DNA from: Hymenobacter sp. PAMC 26628
GTDB lineage: Bacteria; Bacteroidota; Bacteroidia; Cytophagales; Hymenobacteraceae
Assembly: GCF_001562275.1 (NCBI RefSeq)
Contig: NZ_CP014304.1
Location: 4,216,001-4,280,000, forward strand
Direction: 5' to 3'
Length of the DNA: 64,000 bases
Shown piece after piece: positions 16,438 to 23,657 of the stretch. Under the pieces are notes generated by a model. That model worked only from the letters and a program-made list of their open reading frames with translations, searched no databases and was not told the origin of the DNA. Every line of letters begins with the position of its first letter. Positions within the stretch are counted from its first letter, which is position 1. A program made the translations under genes and the position numbers.

Positions 16438-17301
16438 ATGAAACATTTCGTTACCCGCCTCGGCGCTTGGGCCCTGTTGGGGCTGCTGGCCACGTCCTGC
16501 GCCAAAACCGATACGGTAGCGCCCGTCGCACCCGCTACCGCCACCCGCGACAACAACCTAATGCTGGGTAACCCCAGCGGCGCCACTGCTAGTACCTCTT
16601 CGCCCAACAACTACCTGCTGGTAAAAGACCAGTACACGCTGTCTTACAACCGCGACCAAGGCAAGCCTAACTGGGTGAGCTGGCACCTGAGCACCGCGTG
16701 GGAAGGCAGCGCGCCCCGCAAAGATGACTTCGCCGCCGACGCCAGCCTGCCCAGCGGCTGGTACCAAGTGAAAGCGTCGGACTACAGCGGCTCGGGCTTC
16801 GACCGGGGGCACAACTGCCCTAGCGCCGACCGCAAGGGCTCGGCCGCCGACAACACGGCCACGTTCTTCATGACCAACATGATGCCCCAGGCGCCCAACA
16901 ACAACCAGCAGACCTGGGCCAACTTGGAAAACTACGCCCGGGCCCTGGCCGACGCGGGCAACGAGTTGTACATCGTCTGCGGCTCGTACGGCCGGGGCGG
17001 CACGGGCAGCAACGGCTACGCCACCACCGTAGCCGGCGGCAAGGTGACCGTGCCCGCCCGCTGCTGGAAGGTGCTGGTGGTGCTGCCCGTCGGCACCAAC
17101 GACGTAGCCCCGGTCAGCAGCAGCACCCGCGTGATTGCCATCGACACGCCCAACGACAACTCTCTTAGTTCCAGCTGGGGCAAGTACCGCACGAGCGTCG
17201 ACGCCATCGAGGCGGCCACGGGCCTGGACTTGCTCTCGGCCTTATCAGGGGGGCTGCAGAGCACGCTGGAGGCCCGCACCGACAGTGGCCCCACCAACTG
17301 A
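16438..17301 (+). CDS. Secreted DNA/RNA non-specific endonuclease (NUC1 type), lipoprotein
   Basis: 287 residues from the ATG at 16438 (MKHFVTRLGAW..), with lipobox LLATSC. The nuclease core begins with LMLGNPSGA.. and YNRDQGKPNWVSWHL, followed by the catalytic motif DRGH at residues 122-125 (GFDRGHNCPSADR) and the metal-ligand Asn region FFMTNMMPQAPNNNQQTWANLE. This is the Serratia-nuclease-like beta-beta-alpha-metal family that cuts DNA and RNA without sequence preference. Export and lipid anchoring suggest nutrient scavenging or extracellular DNA defence. Confidence 0.9.
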   Translation: MKHFVTRLGAWALLGLLATSCAKTDTVAPVAPATATRDNNLMLGNPSGATASTSSPNNYLLVKDQYTLSYNRDQGKPNWVSWHLSTAWEGSAPRKDDFAADASLPSGWYQVKASDYSGSGFDRGHNCPSADRKGSAADNTATFFMTNMMPQAPNNNQQTWANLENYARALADAGNELYIVCGSYGRGGTGSNGYATTVAGGKVTVPARCWKVLVVLPVGTNDVAPVSSSTRVIAIDTPNDNSLSSSWGKYRTSVDAIEAATGLDLLSALSGGLQSTLEARTDSGPTN

Positions 17302-17318
17302 TGGTGGCTTAGTGGCTC

Positions 17319-17699
17319 TTAGTTCAGCGGCCACCGTAGCGTGTAGCGCTGCCAGTAAGAATGGGGTGTCACGTCGGTTTGGGCGTCCACGTACTTCCAG
17401 CCGTGGGCGCTGAGGTAGTTCAGGGCGTCGGCCACGGAGGCAAAGCCCGTGACTTTGGTGGCCTCCGTGCGCAGGCGGATCTTTTCGTCCACTGTGTAGC
17501 CCGCCACCAAGCTGTACTGCAATTCCAAGCGCGCGTCGCCGGCGGGATGGTCGGCATTGATGGACTGCGCGTACAGGATGGCGTACTGTACCGGCCGGCG
17601 GTAGGCTGTGGTGGCGGACGGCGCTTGTGCGTTGGCCGGCGGGGTGAGCAGGCCTACGGTGGCGGCCAATAGCCCGGTCAGAATGAGTTTGGGTACCAT
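17319..17699 (-). CDS. Small secreted protein, unknown
   Basis: 126 residues from the ATG at 17699, with signal peptide LILTGLLAATVGLLTPPANAQ. The mature part ends with FASVADALNYLSAHGWKYVDAQ and a final YWQRYTLRWPL, a short alpha/beta fold seen in many Bacteroidota secreted proteins of unknown role. Convergent with the nuclease gene, 17 bp apart. Confidence 0.55.
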   Translation of the reverse strand: MVPKLILTGLLAATVGLLTPPANAQAPSATTAYRRPVQYAILYAQSINADHPAGDARLELQYSLVAGYTVDEKIRLRTEATKVTGFASVADALNYLSAHGWKYVDAQTDVTPHSYWQRYTLRWPLN

Positions 17700-18011
17700 G
17701 CGAGTAAGTGGGTGGGACCGCTTAGTGCGGCTGGCGGCCATGCGTCAAGCTTGTTAATGGAGGGCTGATGCTGCGAGCATGGATAGGCCTGTAACTTGGC
17801 TCATTAACCCAATATGAGCACAAAGAGCGCTAACTTTTTATCCTAGCGACTCCACCGGGGGCCGGGTTCGGAATAATCTGGCGGTGCAGCTATTTACACA
17901 TGCTCGAAGTTCCGGACGGGGGCCCCGGGTGCCGGAACCGGGCGGGGGAAAGCGGGAGAAGCGGGCGGGTGGGGCACAAAAAAGCCCCGCTGGTGGGCGG
18001 GGCTTTTTTTA
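17700..18011. other. Intergenic region with a strong terminator
   Basis: 312 bp. The right end holds the terminator at 17978-18009. The rest shows no supported coding frame. Confidence 0.4.
17978..18009. terminator. Bidirectional rho-independent terminator
   Basis: Perfect 13-bp stem AAAAAAGCCCCGC / GCGGGGCTTTTTT with a 6-base loop. It lies directly after the stop of the toxin gene at 18012 on the minus strand. Confidence 0.85.
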
Positions 18012-18449
18012 TTATAGCAATCCGTATCGCTTTTTATCACGATTCGATATGTTAGTTGTTTCTCTCAACAATTTCAAAACTTGATCTATTTCCTCCGGAT
18101 ACAGCTCGCCACGAATGAAATCTGGATTTTTTGCCAGTAGGCCGTGGATCGCAGCGGCGCTTTTCCTTTTCACTTCTGAACAGTTAGCGTAGCAATTATA
18201 ATCTACTAGCTTCCGACTATCCGCCATAAGAGGGAACTGCGCATCTGCTAGTGCCTGATTCCGAAGAATAAAGTCATTGGGCCAAGAATTGATATACACA
18301 GTAGCTAGGTCGACCTCATCACTTGTCACGCCAACAATTATCCAGAACTTAATCTTTGGAGGTGTCGTGTCGTCAACAAACGACCTAATGACAGTCCCTA
18401 CAGCTAAAGATAGTGGGACCGGGAGAGGCGAGCTATTTGGACTATGCAC
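18012..18449 (-). CDS. Putative toxin of a Panacea (PanAT) module, PemK/MazF-like
   Basis: 145 residues. The N-terminal GTVIRSFVDDTTPPKIKFWIIVG and later TVYINS resemble the first strands of PemK/MazF-like toxins, and the end (NPDFIRGELYPEEIDQVLKLLR) is helical. It follows a Panacea antitoxin-like gene by 15 bp. In PanAT systems the Panacea domain neutralises many unrelated toxins, usually aimed at translation or membranes. The fold assignment is weak; the toxin role rests on the pairing. Confidence 0.6.
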   Translation of the reverse strand: MHSPNSSPLPVPLSLAVGTVIRSFVDDTTPPKIKFWIIVGVTSDEVDLATVYINSWPNDFILRNQALADAQFPLMADSRKLVDYNCYANCSEVKRKSAAAIHGLLAKNPDFIRGELYPEEIDQVLKLLRETTNISNRDKKRYGLL

Positions 18450-18464
18450 AATTACAAGGGCGGG

Positions 18465-19022
18465 CTACAACGAGCAATAATCGTTGTTTGCCAAAGACTC
18501 GCCCAAATAGCTAAGTGCAGATTCGTCAGCGCCGCCCGCCTCGGCAATCTTTAACCTGTCCATCTCCCTATTCATATCCGCTGCATCCCATGCAGCGTCA
18601 TGCGATAGAGACTTAAGATCTGCAAACGAACGATTTCGGCAGAAAGCAATGGCTTTGTCTAAACAATCTTTTTCAGTGCCTGCCAAATAATCTAAATCAG
18701 GTGCGACCAACGCAGAGAGGCGCTTGCCTTGTATTACCTCAATATTTTGCTTAGCGTATTGAATGCCAAGCGTTCCAAGCCAATTGCCATTATAGCGGCC
18801 ATCAGCCATCTGAACTAAATGGTAGATACGCGAAGGCACGGGGCCAGCCTCCATCTTAATGAAGGTGTCGCCGAGCATAGTATTCCCGTAGTTCCCCAAG
18901 TAGTCTTGCTCAGCAAAGTAGAGCGCTTTAAAAGCCTGGTGTAAGGTCGGAGCCTTTAGTTCGCTCACGACATAAAGCAATGCTTGCATCGCTTTTTCGT
19001 AATCAAAAAAGGCGGTGTTCAT
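18465..19022 (-). CDS. Panacea-domain (DUF4065) antitoxin-like protein
   Basis: 185 residues from the ATG at 19022 (MNTAFFDYEKAMQALLYVV). The Panacea signature is clear: HQAFKALYFAEQDYLGNYG, GDTFIKMEAGPVPSRIYHL, then a helical C-terminus. It is the first gene of a two-gene unit ahead of the PemK/MazF-like gene. Panacea proteins act as broad chaperone-like antitoxins. A second, distinct Panacea unit lies 1 kb upstream on the same strand. Confidence 0.8.
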   Translation of the reverse strand: MNTAFFDYEKAMQALLYVVSELKAPTLHQAFKALYFAEQDYLGNYGNTMLGDTFIKMEAGPVPSRIYHLVQMADGRYNGNWLGTLGIQYAKQNIEVIQGKRLSALVAPDLDYLAGTEKDCLDKAIAFCRNRSFADLKSLSHDAAWDAADMNREMDRLKIAEAGGADESALSYLGESLANNDYCSL

Positions 19023-19227
19023 AGTCTTGTCCTCCCAAAAAAAAGTTGACGCCCCTGTAAATCGGGCTGCAAAGATAACACCAAAAATATTGGCAAAATG
19101 CCAAATACTTTTGGGATAACTCAAATACGTAGCAAACATAACTCATGGATGCCAATTCTCTGACTTTATTTGTGATACCTCGCAAACGGTTGCAAAATAA
19201 TTTCAACCAAGATTACGAATTGCGTTT

Positions 19228-19389
19228 TCAGGGCTTCACTGCCACCTCCACCGGCCCCACGCTCGGCAGCGCCTCGTTCCGGCTGCACTCCCGCACCCCA
19301 ATGGCCAGCAGCGCCAGTACGCCCCACCACCACATATCCAAGCGCCAATAGCGGGCCCAAGCCAGAACGCGGGAACGGGTGAGTTTCAT
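19228..19389 (-). CDS. Possible 53-residue membrane protein
   Basis: A short frame reads MKLTRSRVLAWARYWRLDMW then WWGVLALLAIGVRECSRNE, a basic N-terminus with one hydrophobic segment. Its DNA is markedly GC-richer than the flanking TA genes, which supports coding or a separate origin. No family recognised. Confidence 0.35.
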   Translation of the reverse strand: MKLTRSRVLAWARYWRLDMWWWGVLALLAIGVRECSRNEALPSVGPVEVAVKP

Positions 19390-19484
19390 GGGGCGCAGCT
19401 ACCTTGGCAGTCCACTTAATCCTTACCATCCAAATAGCTGAAAAAATAATCACCGTCAACGTCAAGGCGCTGACTAATAATATA

Positions 19485-19637
19485 ATGTCAGAAATCAACT
19501 TCCCTAGCCTGGATGCTGCACTAGCGGATGGCTACACTGTAAAGCAGATAGTGCCAATTCCTTTCACATCCGTGGCTACTGTCGGCGTTACTACTATCGT
19601 GTTCGTGCTCGAGAAAAAGCAGCGAACCGGTCTGTAA
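19485..19637 (+). CDS. Small hypothetical protein
   Basis: 50 residues from the ATG at 19485: LDAALADGYTVKQIVPIPFT and then TIVFVLEK, a strand-turn-strand pattern common in small Bacteroidota proteins of unknown function. It lies between the two TA units on the opposite strand. Confidence 0.45.
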   Translation: MSEINFPSLDAALADGYTVKQIVPIPFTSVATVGVTTIVFVLEKKQRTGL

Positions 19638-19690
19638 CATATTGCTTGAAGGCAAGAGCCCCGGCCGGATGGGGCGCGGGGCTTGATCTA

Positions 19691-20146
19691 TTAAGTGTGT
19701 TTCAACTCTGAGATCCAGAACTCGTGATTTTCGTCTAGGAAGACTAAATAAAATGTATTCTCCACTAAATGTCCAATCAAACAATGTAGTCCATCCACAT
19801 GAATGCGTGCCCACGAAGCGTCTGGCGGCACTTGCGCCGGGTGCGCAAACTTAGTTTTAGCATCGGGCGGGAAATCTCCGTACTCGGTAAATTTCTTGCC
19901 GTCCAGTTGACTCCGTAGCGGTCGGGCAGAATAATTGCGCAAGGTTTCCATCGCTTCCGAAAGCTTTGTAGTTTCTTGCCACCGCCCGAAGCTCTGCCCT
20001 TGTTCGCGATCTAGGTGCTGGAAACTGATTTGAAAGTTACCAGCTTCAGCTAGAGATTCGACAGTAGCAGACGCCTTAAGCTCTGCTACTTGCTGCATAA
20101 AACTTTTAGTCTGGCCCGGTTTAAACCGCTTCTGGTTCTGGCCCAT
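19691..20146 (-). CDS. Putative toxin of second Panacea module
   Basis: 151 residues. Overlaps the upstream Panacea gene by 26 bp. The C-terminal part (WARIHVDGLHCLIGHLVENT, then FYLVFLDENHEFW) has the compact beta pattern and H-x-F-W ending typical of RelE-like or related toxins encoded next to Panacea proteins. No catalytic residue can be assigned by eye. The genetic layout (antitoxin first, overlapping stop/start) fits a type II toxin-antitoxin unit. Confidence 0.6.
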   Translation of the reverse strand: MGQNQKRFKPGQTKSFMQQVAELKASATVESLAEAGNFQISFQHLDREQGQSFGRWQETTKLSEAMETLRNYSARPLRSQLDGKKFTEYGDFPPDAKTKFAHPAQVPPDASWARIHVDGLHCLIGHLVENTFYLVFLDENHEFWISELKHT

Positions 20147-20651
20147 ACATGAACTGCCCGTAGTAGGACTTTATCGTTGCTTCGGAGATGTTTCGCTCGC
20201 AACGATCACCCGGTCCGTACCCGCGCCGGGCTTCAACCCAAGGCAACTCAGCATGAGTCATGCCCTCTAACTCGTAGGCCGATTTTGGACCGAACTCAGC
20301 TAATACATCATCAATAAACTCGACTTGGGAAGCCAATAATGTATGATCGAGTCGCTCTTGCGGGCTCGGCTCGCCTGGGTCCTGTGTGTAATTAATTGCA
20401 GCGTGTAATACGGAAACACCTTTTAATTCGTCATATATCTTACGCGAAACCGGTCCATGCAACCAAGCCTGGAACTGGTCATCAATGATGGGCGCATCAA
20501 AGTAAGCCAAGTGAAAAGCCTGGCAATAGTAGAGCAACTTTTGAAGTTTCAAGTGCGAAACTGGTCCATAAGCGCGCACCTTTTCAATGATGTACTCGCA
20601 TAAATGCAGAGAATCGATTTTTTGCAGGGATTGTGGTTTTGAATAAAACAT
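20121..20651 (-). CDS. Panacea-domain (DUF4065) antitoxin-like protein
   Basis: 176 residues. Classic Panacea core: LKLQKLLYYCQAFHLAYFDA then FQAWLHGPVSRKIYDELK at residues about 37-78, and a C-terminal helical region ending in SYYGQFMYGPEPEAV. First gene of a two-gene unit. This is the phage Gp49-like/SocA-type fold used as an antitoxin. Different in sequence from the Panacea protein at 18465-19022, so the two units are not a recent duplication. Confidence 0.82.
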   Translation of the reverse strand: MFYSKPQSLQKIDSLHLCEYIIEKVRAYGPVSHLKLQKLLYYCQAFHLAYFDAPIIDDQFQAWLHGPVSRKIYDELKGVSVLHAAINYTQDPGEPSPQERLDHTLLASQVEFIDDVLAEFGPKSAYELEGMTHAELPWVEARRGYGPGDRCERNISEATIKSYYGQFMYGPEPEAV

Positions 20652-20872
20652 AGTTCTTATTGTACTTTGGGCGACATCCCAATCAGCGGGGGCGTGAAGA
20701 TAACACGAATGCAGAGATAAGGGTGCCGCGGCAGTTCACTCATTTGCAGACTGAGTTATCAGGATGCAGCATATAATATATGGCTAGCGGGCTTTGTACG
20801 GGGCTTGAGACAATGCAAGCAAATAACTCGCTGGCTGCGAAGCCGAGGGCAAGCGCGGGGGCTTCGGACTTT

Positions 20873-21130
20873 TTAGGACATTAACTCAGGAAACCAGCCC
20901 AACGATGTTTTGCGTAGGCAAGTCAGGCACTTGGGCTTATCCGTTGTTTTCCGTCGCAGCCACGCCTCGCGCGTGGCAGGCACTGGCCGATACCGGGCGC
21001 AGGCGGCCCTGTTGGCATACGGCGCATAGTGGTGGAGGTACTTGCCGCCCGCCGGGTCGAGCCACGCGGCTTCAGGAATGCCGGTGCCATTGGGCGGGCG
21101 CGGGGGAAGGTCGGTGGGTATCATATTCAA
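20873..21130 (-). CDS. Small protein, related to adjacent gene fragment
   Basis: 85 residues. Begins PPNGTGIPEAAWLDPAGGKY then LHHYAPYANRAACARYR and ends with a C-x2-C pair (KPKCLTCLRK), perhaps a small zinc site. The first part matches the 5' fragment at 21550-21684 (GTG..AAWLD..GQYVHHYG..N..ACGRYR), so the locus once held two such genes. No function recognised. Confidence 0.5.
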   Translation of the reverse strand: MNMIPTDLPPRPPNGTGIPEAAWLDPAGGKYLHHYAPYANRAACARYRPVPATREAWLRRKTTDKPKCLTCLRKTSLGWFPELMS

Positions 21131-21185
21131 TACCCAAGTGGCGGGCTCGCGATTAATGGGGAAGCGGACTGATTCAATTTAGGCC

Positions 21186-21684
21186 CTAACTGGCGACCCC
21201 CCGCTGGGCCTCCCGCAGCCACGCCTGGGCTTCTTCGATGGCGCCGAACATGCGCATCTGCAAGCGCGCGCCAATCCCCAAAAACATGGCCTCGGCGGAC
21301 TGGGCGGCCATGGATTCGGAGCTGACCACGTTGGCGAAGTGCGTCAGGCCCTGGGCGGCGGCGCGCGGCGCCCAGTCGGTGACGATCCACGCCACGGCGT
21401 GGTTCCAGGGCCCGACGACCTCGCGGTTGTCGTTGAGCAGGTACGCGCACCGGTTGTCCCGCAACGGGAACAGGCAGGCGTCGGCCCCGGCCACGATGCC
21501 CACGTAGGTTTGGTAGCCCACCCAGTTGTTGTACACCCACCCGCTGACGGTATCGCCCGCAGGCGCTGGTGTTCTGGTTGGCCCCGTAGTGGTGGACGTA
21601 CTGCCCGCGGCCCGCGTCGAGCCAGGCGGCAGAAAGGCCGGTGCCGGCGTGGGGCGGCAGAGGGGGCACGTGCTCGGCTTTCAT
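21186..21684 (-). pseudogene. Junction of two gene fragments: small Cys-type protein and STAS-like protein
   Basis: From 21684 the frame reads about 46 residues like the neighbour at 20873-21130 (ending ACGRYR near 21547), then becomes meaningless. From about 21570 another frame reads the body of a STAS/SpoIIAA-like protein: VYNNWVGYQTYVGIVAGADA, then NDNREVVGPWNHAVAWI, GLTHFANVV and an ending AQAWLRE, lacking the first 10-20 residues usual in that family. The simplest reading is a deletion that fused the front of one gene to the rear of another out of frame. The STAS part could still start at the GTG at 21536. Confidence 0.55.
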
Positions 21685-21857
21685 TACTTCACAATACCCA
21701 AACGACGGGCTTCGTCCATTACCAGCAAGCGGATAAGGGCTGAAACGCCGATGTTACCCCGCGCTTTAGCTACCTGCTCGAATATGTCTTTTTCTTCTTC
21801 CTCCAAGCCAAAGTTGATTTGCGGCTTACGAATGGGTGTTTCCTTTGGTGATTTCAT
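21684..21857 (-). CDS. Ribbon-helix-helix type small regulator
   Basis: 57 residues (MKSPKETPIRKPQINFGLEE.. then ..NIGVSALIRLLVMDEARRLG). A short basic strand followed by two helices is the Arc/CopG ribbon-helix-helix layout used by plasmid copy-control proteins and ParD-like antitoxins. Its stop shares a base with the ATG of the downstream fragment (TAATG), so the genes were translationally coupled. Probable autoregulator of this unit; its original partner may be the damaged gene downstream. Confidence 0.65.
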   Translation of the reverse strand: MKSPKETPIRKPQINFGLEEEEKDIFEQVAKARGNIGVSALIRLLVMDEARRLGIVK

Positions 21858-21918
21858 ATCGCAAAGATAATAACTATATATTAACTATAAAATAAGTTTA
21901 TCATTTCTGTATTTCATC

Positions 21919-21948
21919 TTGAATGTACAGAAAATTACTGTATATTTG
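21919..21948 (+). promoter_or_regulatory. Bacteroidota-type promoter
   Basis: TTG at 21919-21921, then 19 bp, then TATATTTG at 21941-21948, matching the TTTG-N19-TAnnTTTG pattern of Bacteroidota sigma-A promoters. It would drive the rightward genes starting at 22088. Confidence 0.6.
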
Positions 21949-21988
21949 TATCGTTCCAAAAGGGAATGCCAGCACGGAGAAAATGAAA

Positions 21989-22043
21989 GGAGGCCAGCCG
22001 CACGAACGGCTGACCTCCCGACAACAATCGCACGAACGACTGA
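21989..22043 (+). promoter_or_regulatory. Leader hairpin and GCACGAAC repeats
   Basis: A 12-bp stem with one mismatch (21989-22000 / 22007-22018) forms around CACGAA, and the motif GCACGAAC recurs at 22000, 22030 and 22119 with CT following each time. It lies between the promoter at 21941 and the gene at 22088. A leader control element or protein-binding repeats are possible. Confidence 0.35.
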
Positions 22044-22087
22044 AATCTAGCTGGATTTTTCAACCCAATCTTCACCCCCAAAATTAC

Positions 22088-22558
22088 ATGGAAAATGCAA
22101 TGCAGGGCGCTGTCGGCTGCACGAACAGCTTGGCTCCCATCCCCAAAGCGGTCAATTCATTGGCGGTGCTCCGCACCGCCATCGAGGCCCTACTGGCCAC
22201 GTCGGAGCACATCTCCGACCAAGAATACCAAACCGCTGCCCAGCGCGTCAACGCCTGCCAGTCGCTGGAAACGCTCCAGAAGTGGCACCGCAACTGTGCG
22301 CACGAGATTGCCCGCCGCGGGACGGAAGCAACTTCTCCGGCTGCCTACGCCACACCGGCGCAGCGGGAAGAAATCATTACCCTGCTCAACCACGTGCTCA
22401 TCACCCGGCAGGAAAAGACGAAGGCGCTGCTGAACATCAACCGGCTCGATGGGCCCCAGGCTGTGGCCCTGGTGGGCAATCTGTACCAAAAGGTGCTGGA
22501 CCGGGGCGGCGTTGCCCACCCCAAAGCAGCAGACATGCTTACTTCTCTTGCCGCGTAG
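22088..22558 (+). CDS. Hypothetical helical protein
   Basis: 156 residues from the ATG at 22088. All-helical by composition; central stretch CQSLETLQKWHRNCAHEIAR, then ATPAQREEIITLLNHVLITR and LDGPQAVALVGNLYQKVLDR. No known family recognised. It precedes a 185-residue gene by two bases (stop TAG, then ATG), so both form an operon with the HTH gene further on. Possibly accessory to element replication or regulation, by position only. Confidence 0.55.
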   Translation: MENAMQGAVGCTNSLAPIPKAVNSLAVLRTAIEALLATSEHISDQEYQTAAQRVNACQSLETLQKWHRNCAHEIARRGTEATSPAAYATPAQREEIITLLNHVLITRQEKTKALLNINRLDGPQAVALVGNLYQKVLDRGGVAHPKAADMLTSLAA

Positions 22559-22560
22559 CC

Positions 22561-23118
22561 ATGGCCACCTTACCAAAACGGGCCCACGCCACCGCGGCGC
22601 AAACCCAGGCCATTGCGGCCCTGACCCAAAAAACCGGCTGCGCCTACCGCATCGCCAAGCTCCGCAAAAACGAGCCGGGCACCTACGCCGAGGCCCTGGC
22701 CCGCGTCGGCAACTTGTATTTGGAAACGCACCAGACCATCCAGCTCGGCGGCGGGCTGTGCTACTGCGTGCCCGACAACTCCCTCGTGCCGGTGGGCCTG
22801 CCGCAGGGGTCGCTGCTGCGGCTGGAAGTGGTCGAGTGGGCCGACATCTGGCTGGGCGACGTGGTGGTGCGCGCCCGCCTCCAGCAGAGCCGGGTGGGCA
22901 ACGTGGCGGTCGTCGAACGGCTGGCCGACGCCGTGCCCACCCTGCTCGAAGCCGGCGTGGTGCTGGAGAAATCCCGGCGGGGCGACCACGGACCCGAACA
23001 CGATTGGCTCGTGCTCTACCGCGGCACGCCCGCGGGGCCCGGTCTGTTGAAGCTGCCCAAGTACGAGCTGGGGTGCTGCTGGTACCGGGTCGTGTCCACC
23101 ATTTCTTCGGCGTCGTAG
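22561..23118 (+). CDS. Hypothetical protein
   Basis: 185 residues, starting two bases after the previous stop. The first 55 residues are helical and basic (AQTQAIAALTQKTGCAYRIA); the remainder is strand-rich (LGDVVVRARLQQSRVGNVAV..). Two Cys pairs (CYC near residue 62 and GCCWY near the end) might be structural. No match recognised. Operon position between two other unknown genes. Confidence 0.5.
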   Translation: MATLPKRAHATAAQTQAIAALTQKTGCAYRIAKLRKNEPGTYAEALARVGNLYLETHQTIQLGGGLCYCVPDNSLVPVGLPQGSLLRLEVVEWADIWLGDVVVRARLQQSRVGNVAVVERLADAVPTLLEAGVVLEKSRRGDHGPEHDWLVLYRGTPAGPGLLKLPKYELGCCWYRVVSTISSAS

Positions 23119-23159
23119 TTATGGCCAGCATTTCCTAATCAGCCCCCCCCCCTTACCTC

Positions 23160-23495
23160 ATGCTTACCTTCAATGTCGACGTTGATATCAAGGCTTTACT
23201 GCGCGAGGCCGCTCTGCAAGCAGCCCGCGAGGCCCAGGCGCAATTACCGGCCGTTGACCCGCAGGTGTCAGTGCCGATTGCCGCTAAAACCCTCAGCGTC
23301 TACCCGTCAACGGTGCGTCGCTACTTCGATCTGCCCCTTGGGCACCCGCAGCACCTGCCTTATGTGAGTACCTCCAACCACGCCGCGGGCCGGCGCGTGC
23401 TCCAGTCCGATATCGCCGCTTGGCAGCAGCGCAACCGCTCCGGCCAAGTCGTTCCCTTGCCCGTTACACATGCGGCCAAGCGCAAAGCCAAGTAG
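23160..23495 (+). CDS. Helix-turn-helix DNA-binding protein
   Basis: 111 residues. VSVPIAAKTLSVYPSTVRRY at residues about 36-55 is a helix-turn-helix like those of excisionases and MerR-type proteins, followed by a wing-like RRVLQSDIAAWQQRN. The C-terminus is basic. Probable regulator or directionality factor; third gene of the rightward unit beginning at 22088. Confidence 0.6.
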   Translation: MLTFNVDVDIKALLREAALQAAREAQAQLPAVDPQVSVPIAAKTLSVYPSTVRRYFDLPLGHPQHLPYVSTSNHAAGRRVLQSDIAAWQQRNRSGQVVPLPVTHAAKRKAK

Positions 23496-23598
23496 TCTCC
23501 GCCTAAGCAATGCGTAGTGCCAGGGCCCCGGTGGCCAGCCGAACCGGGCGGTTCAGCTGAGTGCCAGGGCCCTGGTTTAGGAGAGCAACCCACAAAAT

Positions 23599-23656
23599 AC
23601 CCGTAATGCGCTGAGAGCACCCAGTCATTACGGGTTGCTCCCCGCGCATTACGGGT
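23599..23656. terminator. Inverted repeat at convergent gene ends
   Basis: ACCCGTAATGCGC (23599-23611) and GCGCATTACGGGT (23644-23656) are perfect 13-bp reverse complements; a third partial copy (CATTACGGGTT) lies at 23626. It is immediately beyond the stop of the giant leftward gene and faces the HTH gene, so it may stop both. Confidence 0.6.
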
Positions 23657-23657
23657 T

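Noticed and set aside
19166..19498. 110-codon minus-strand frame between the TA units
   Set aside because: Its centre is a Gly-rich nonsense stretch; a different, shorter frame (19228-19389) is the better candidate.
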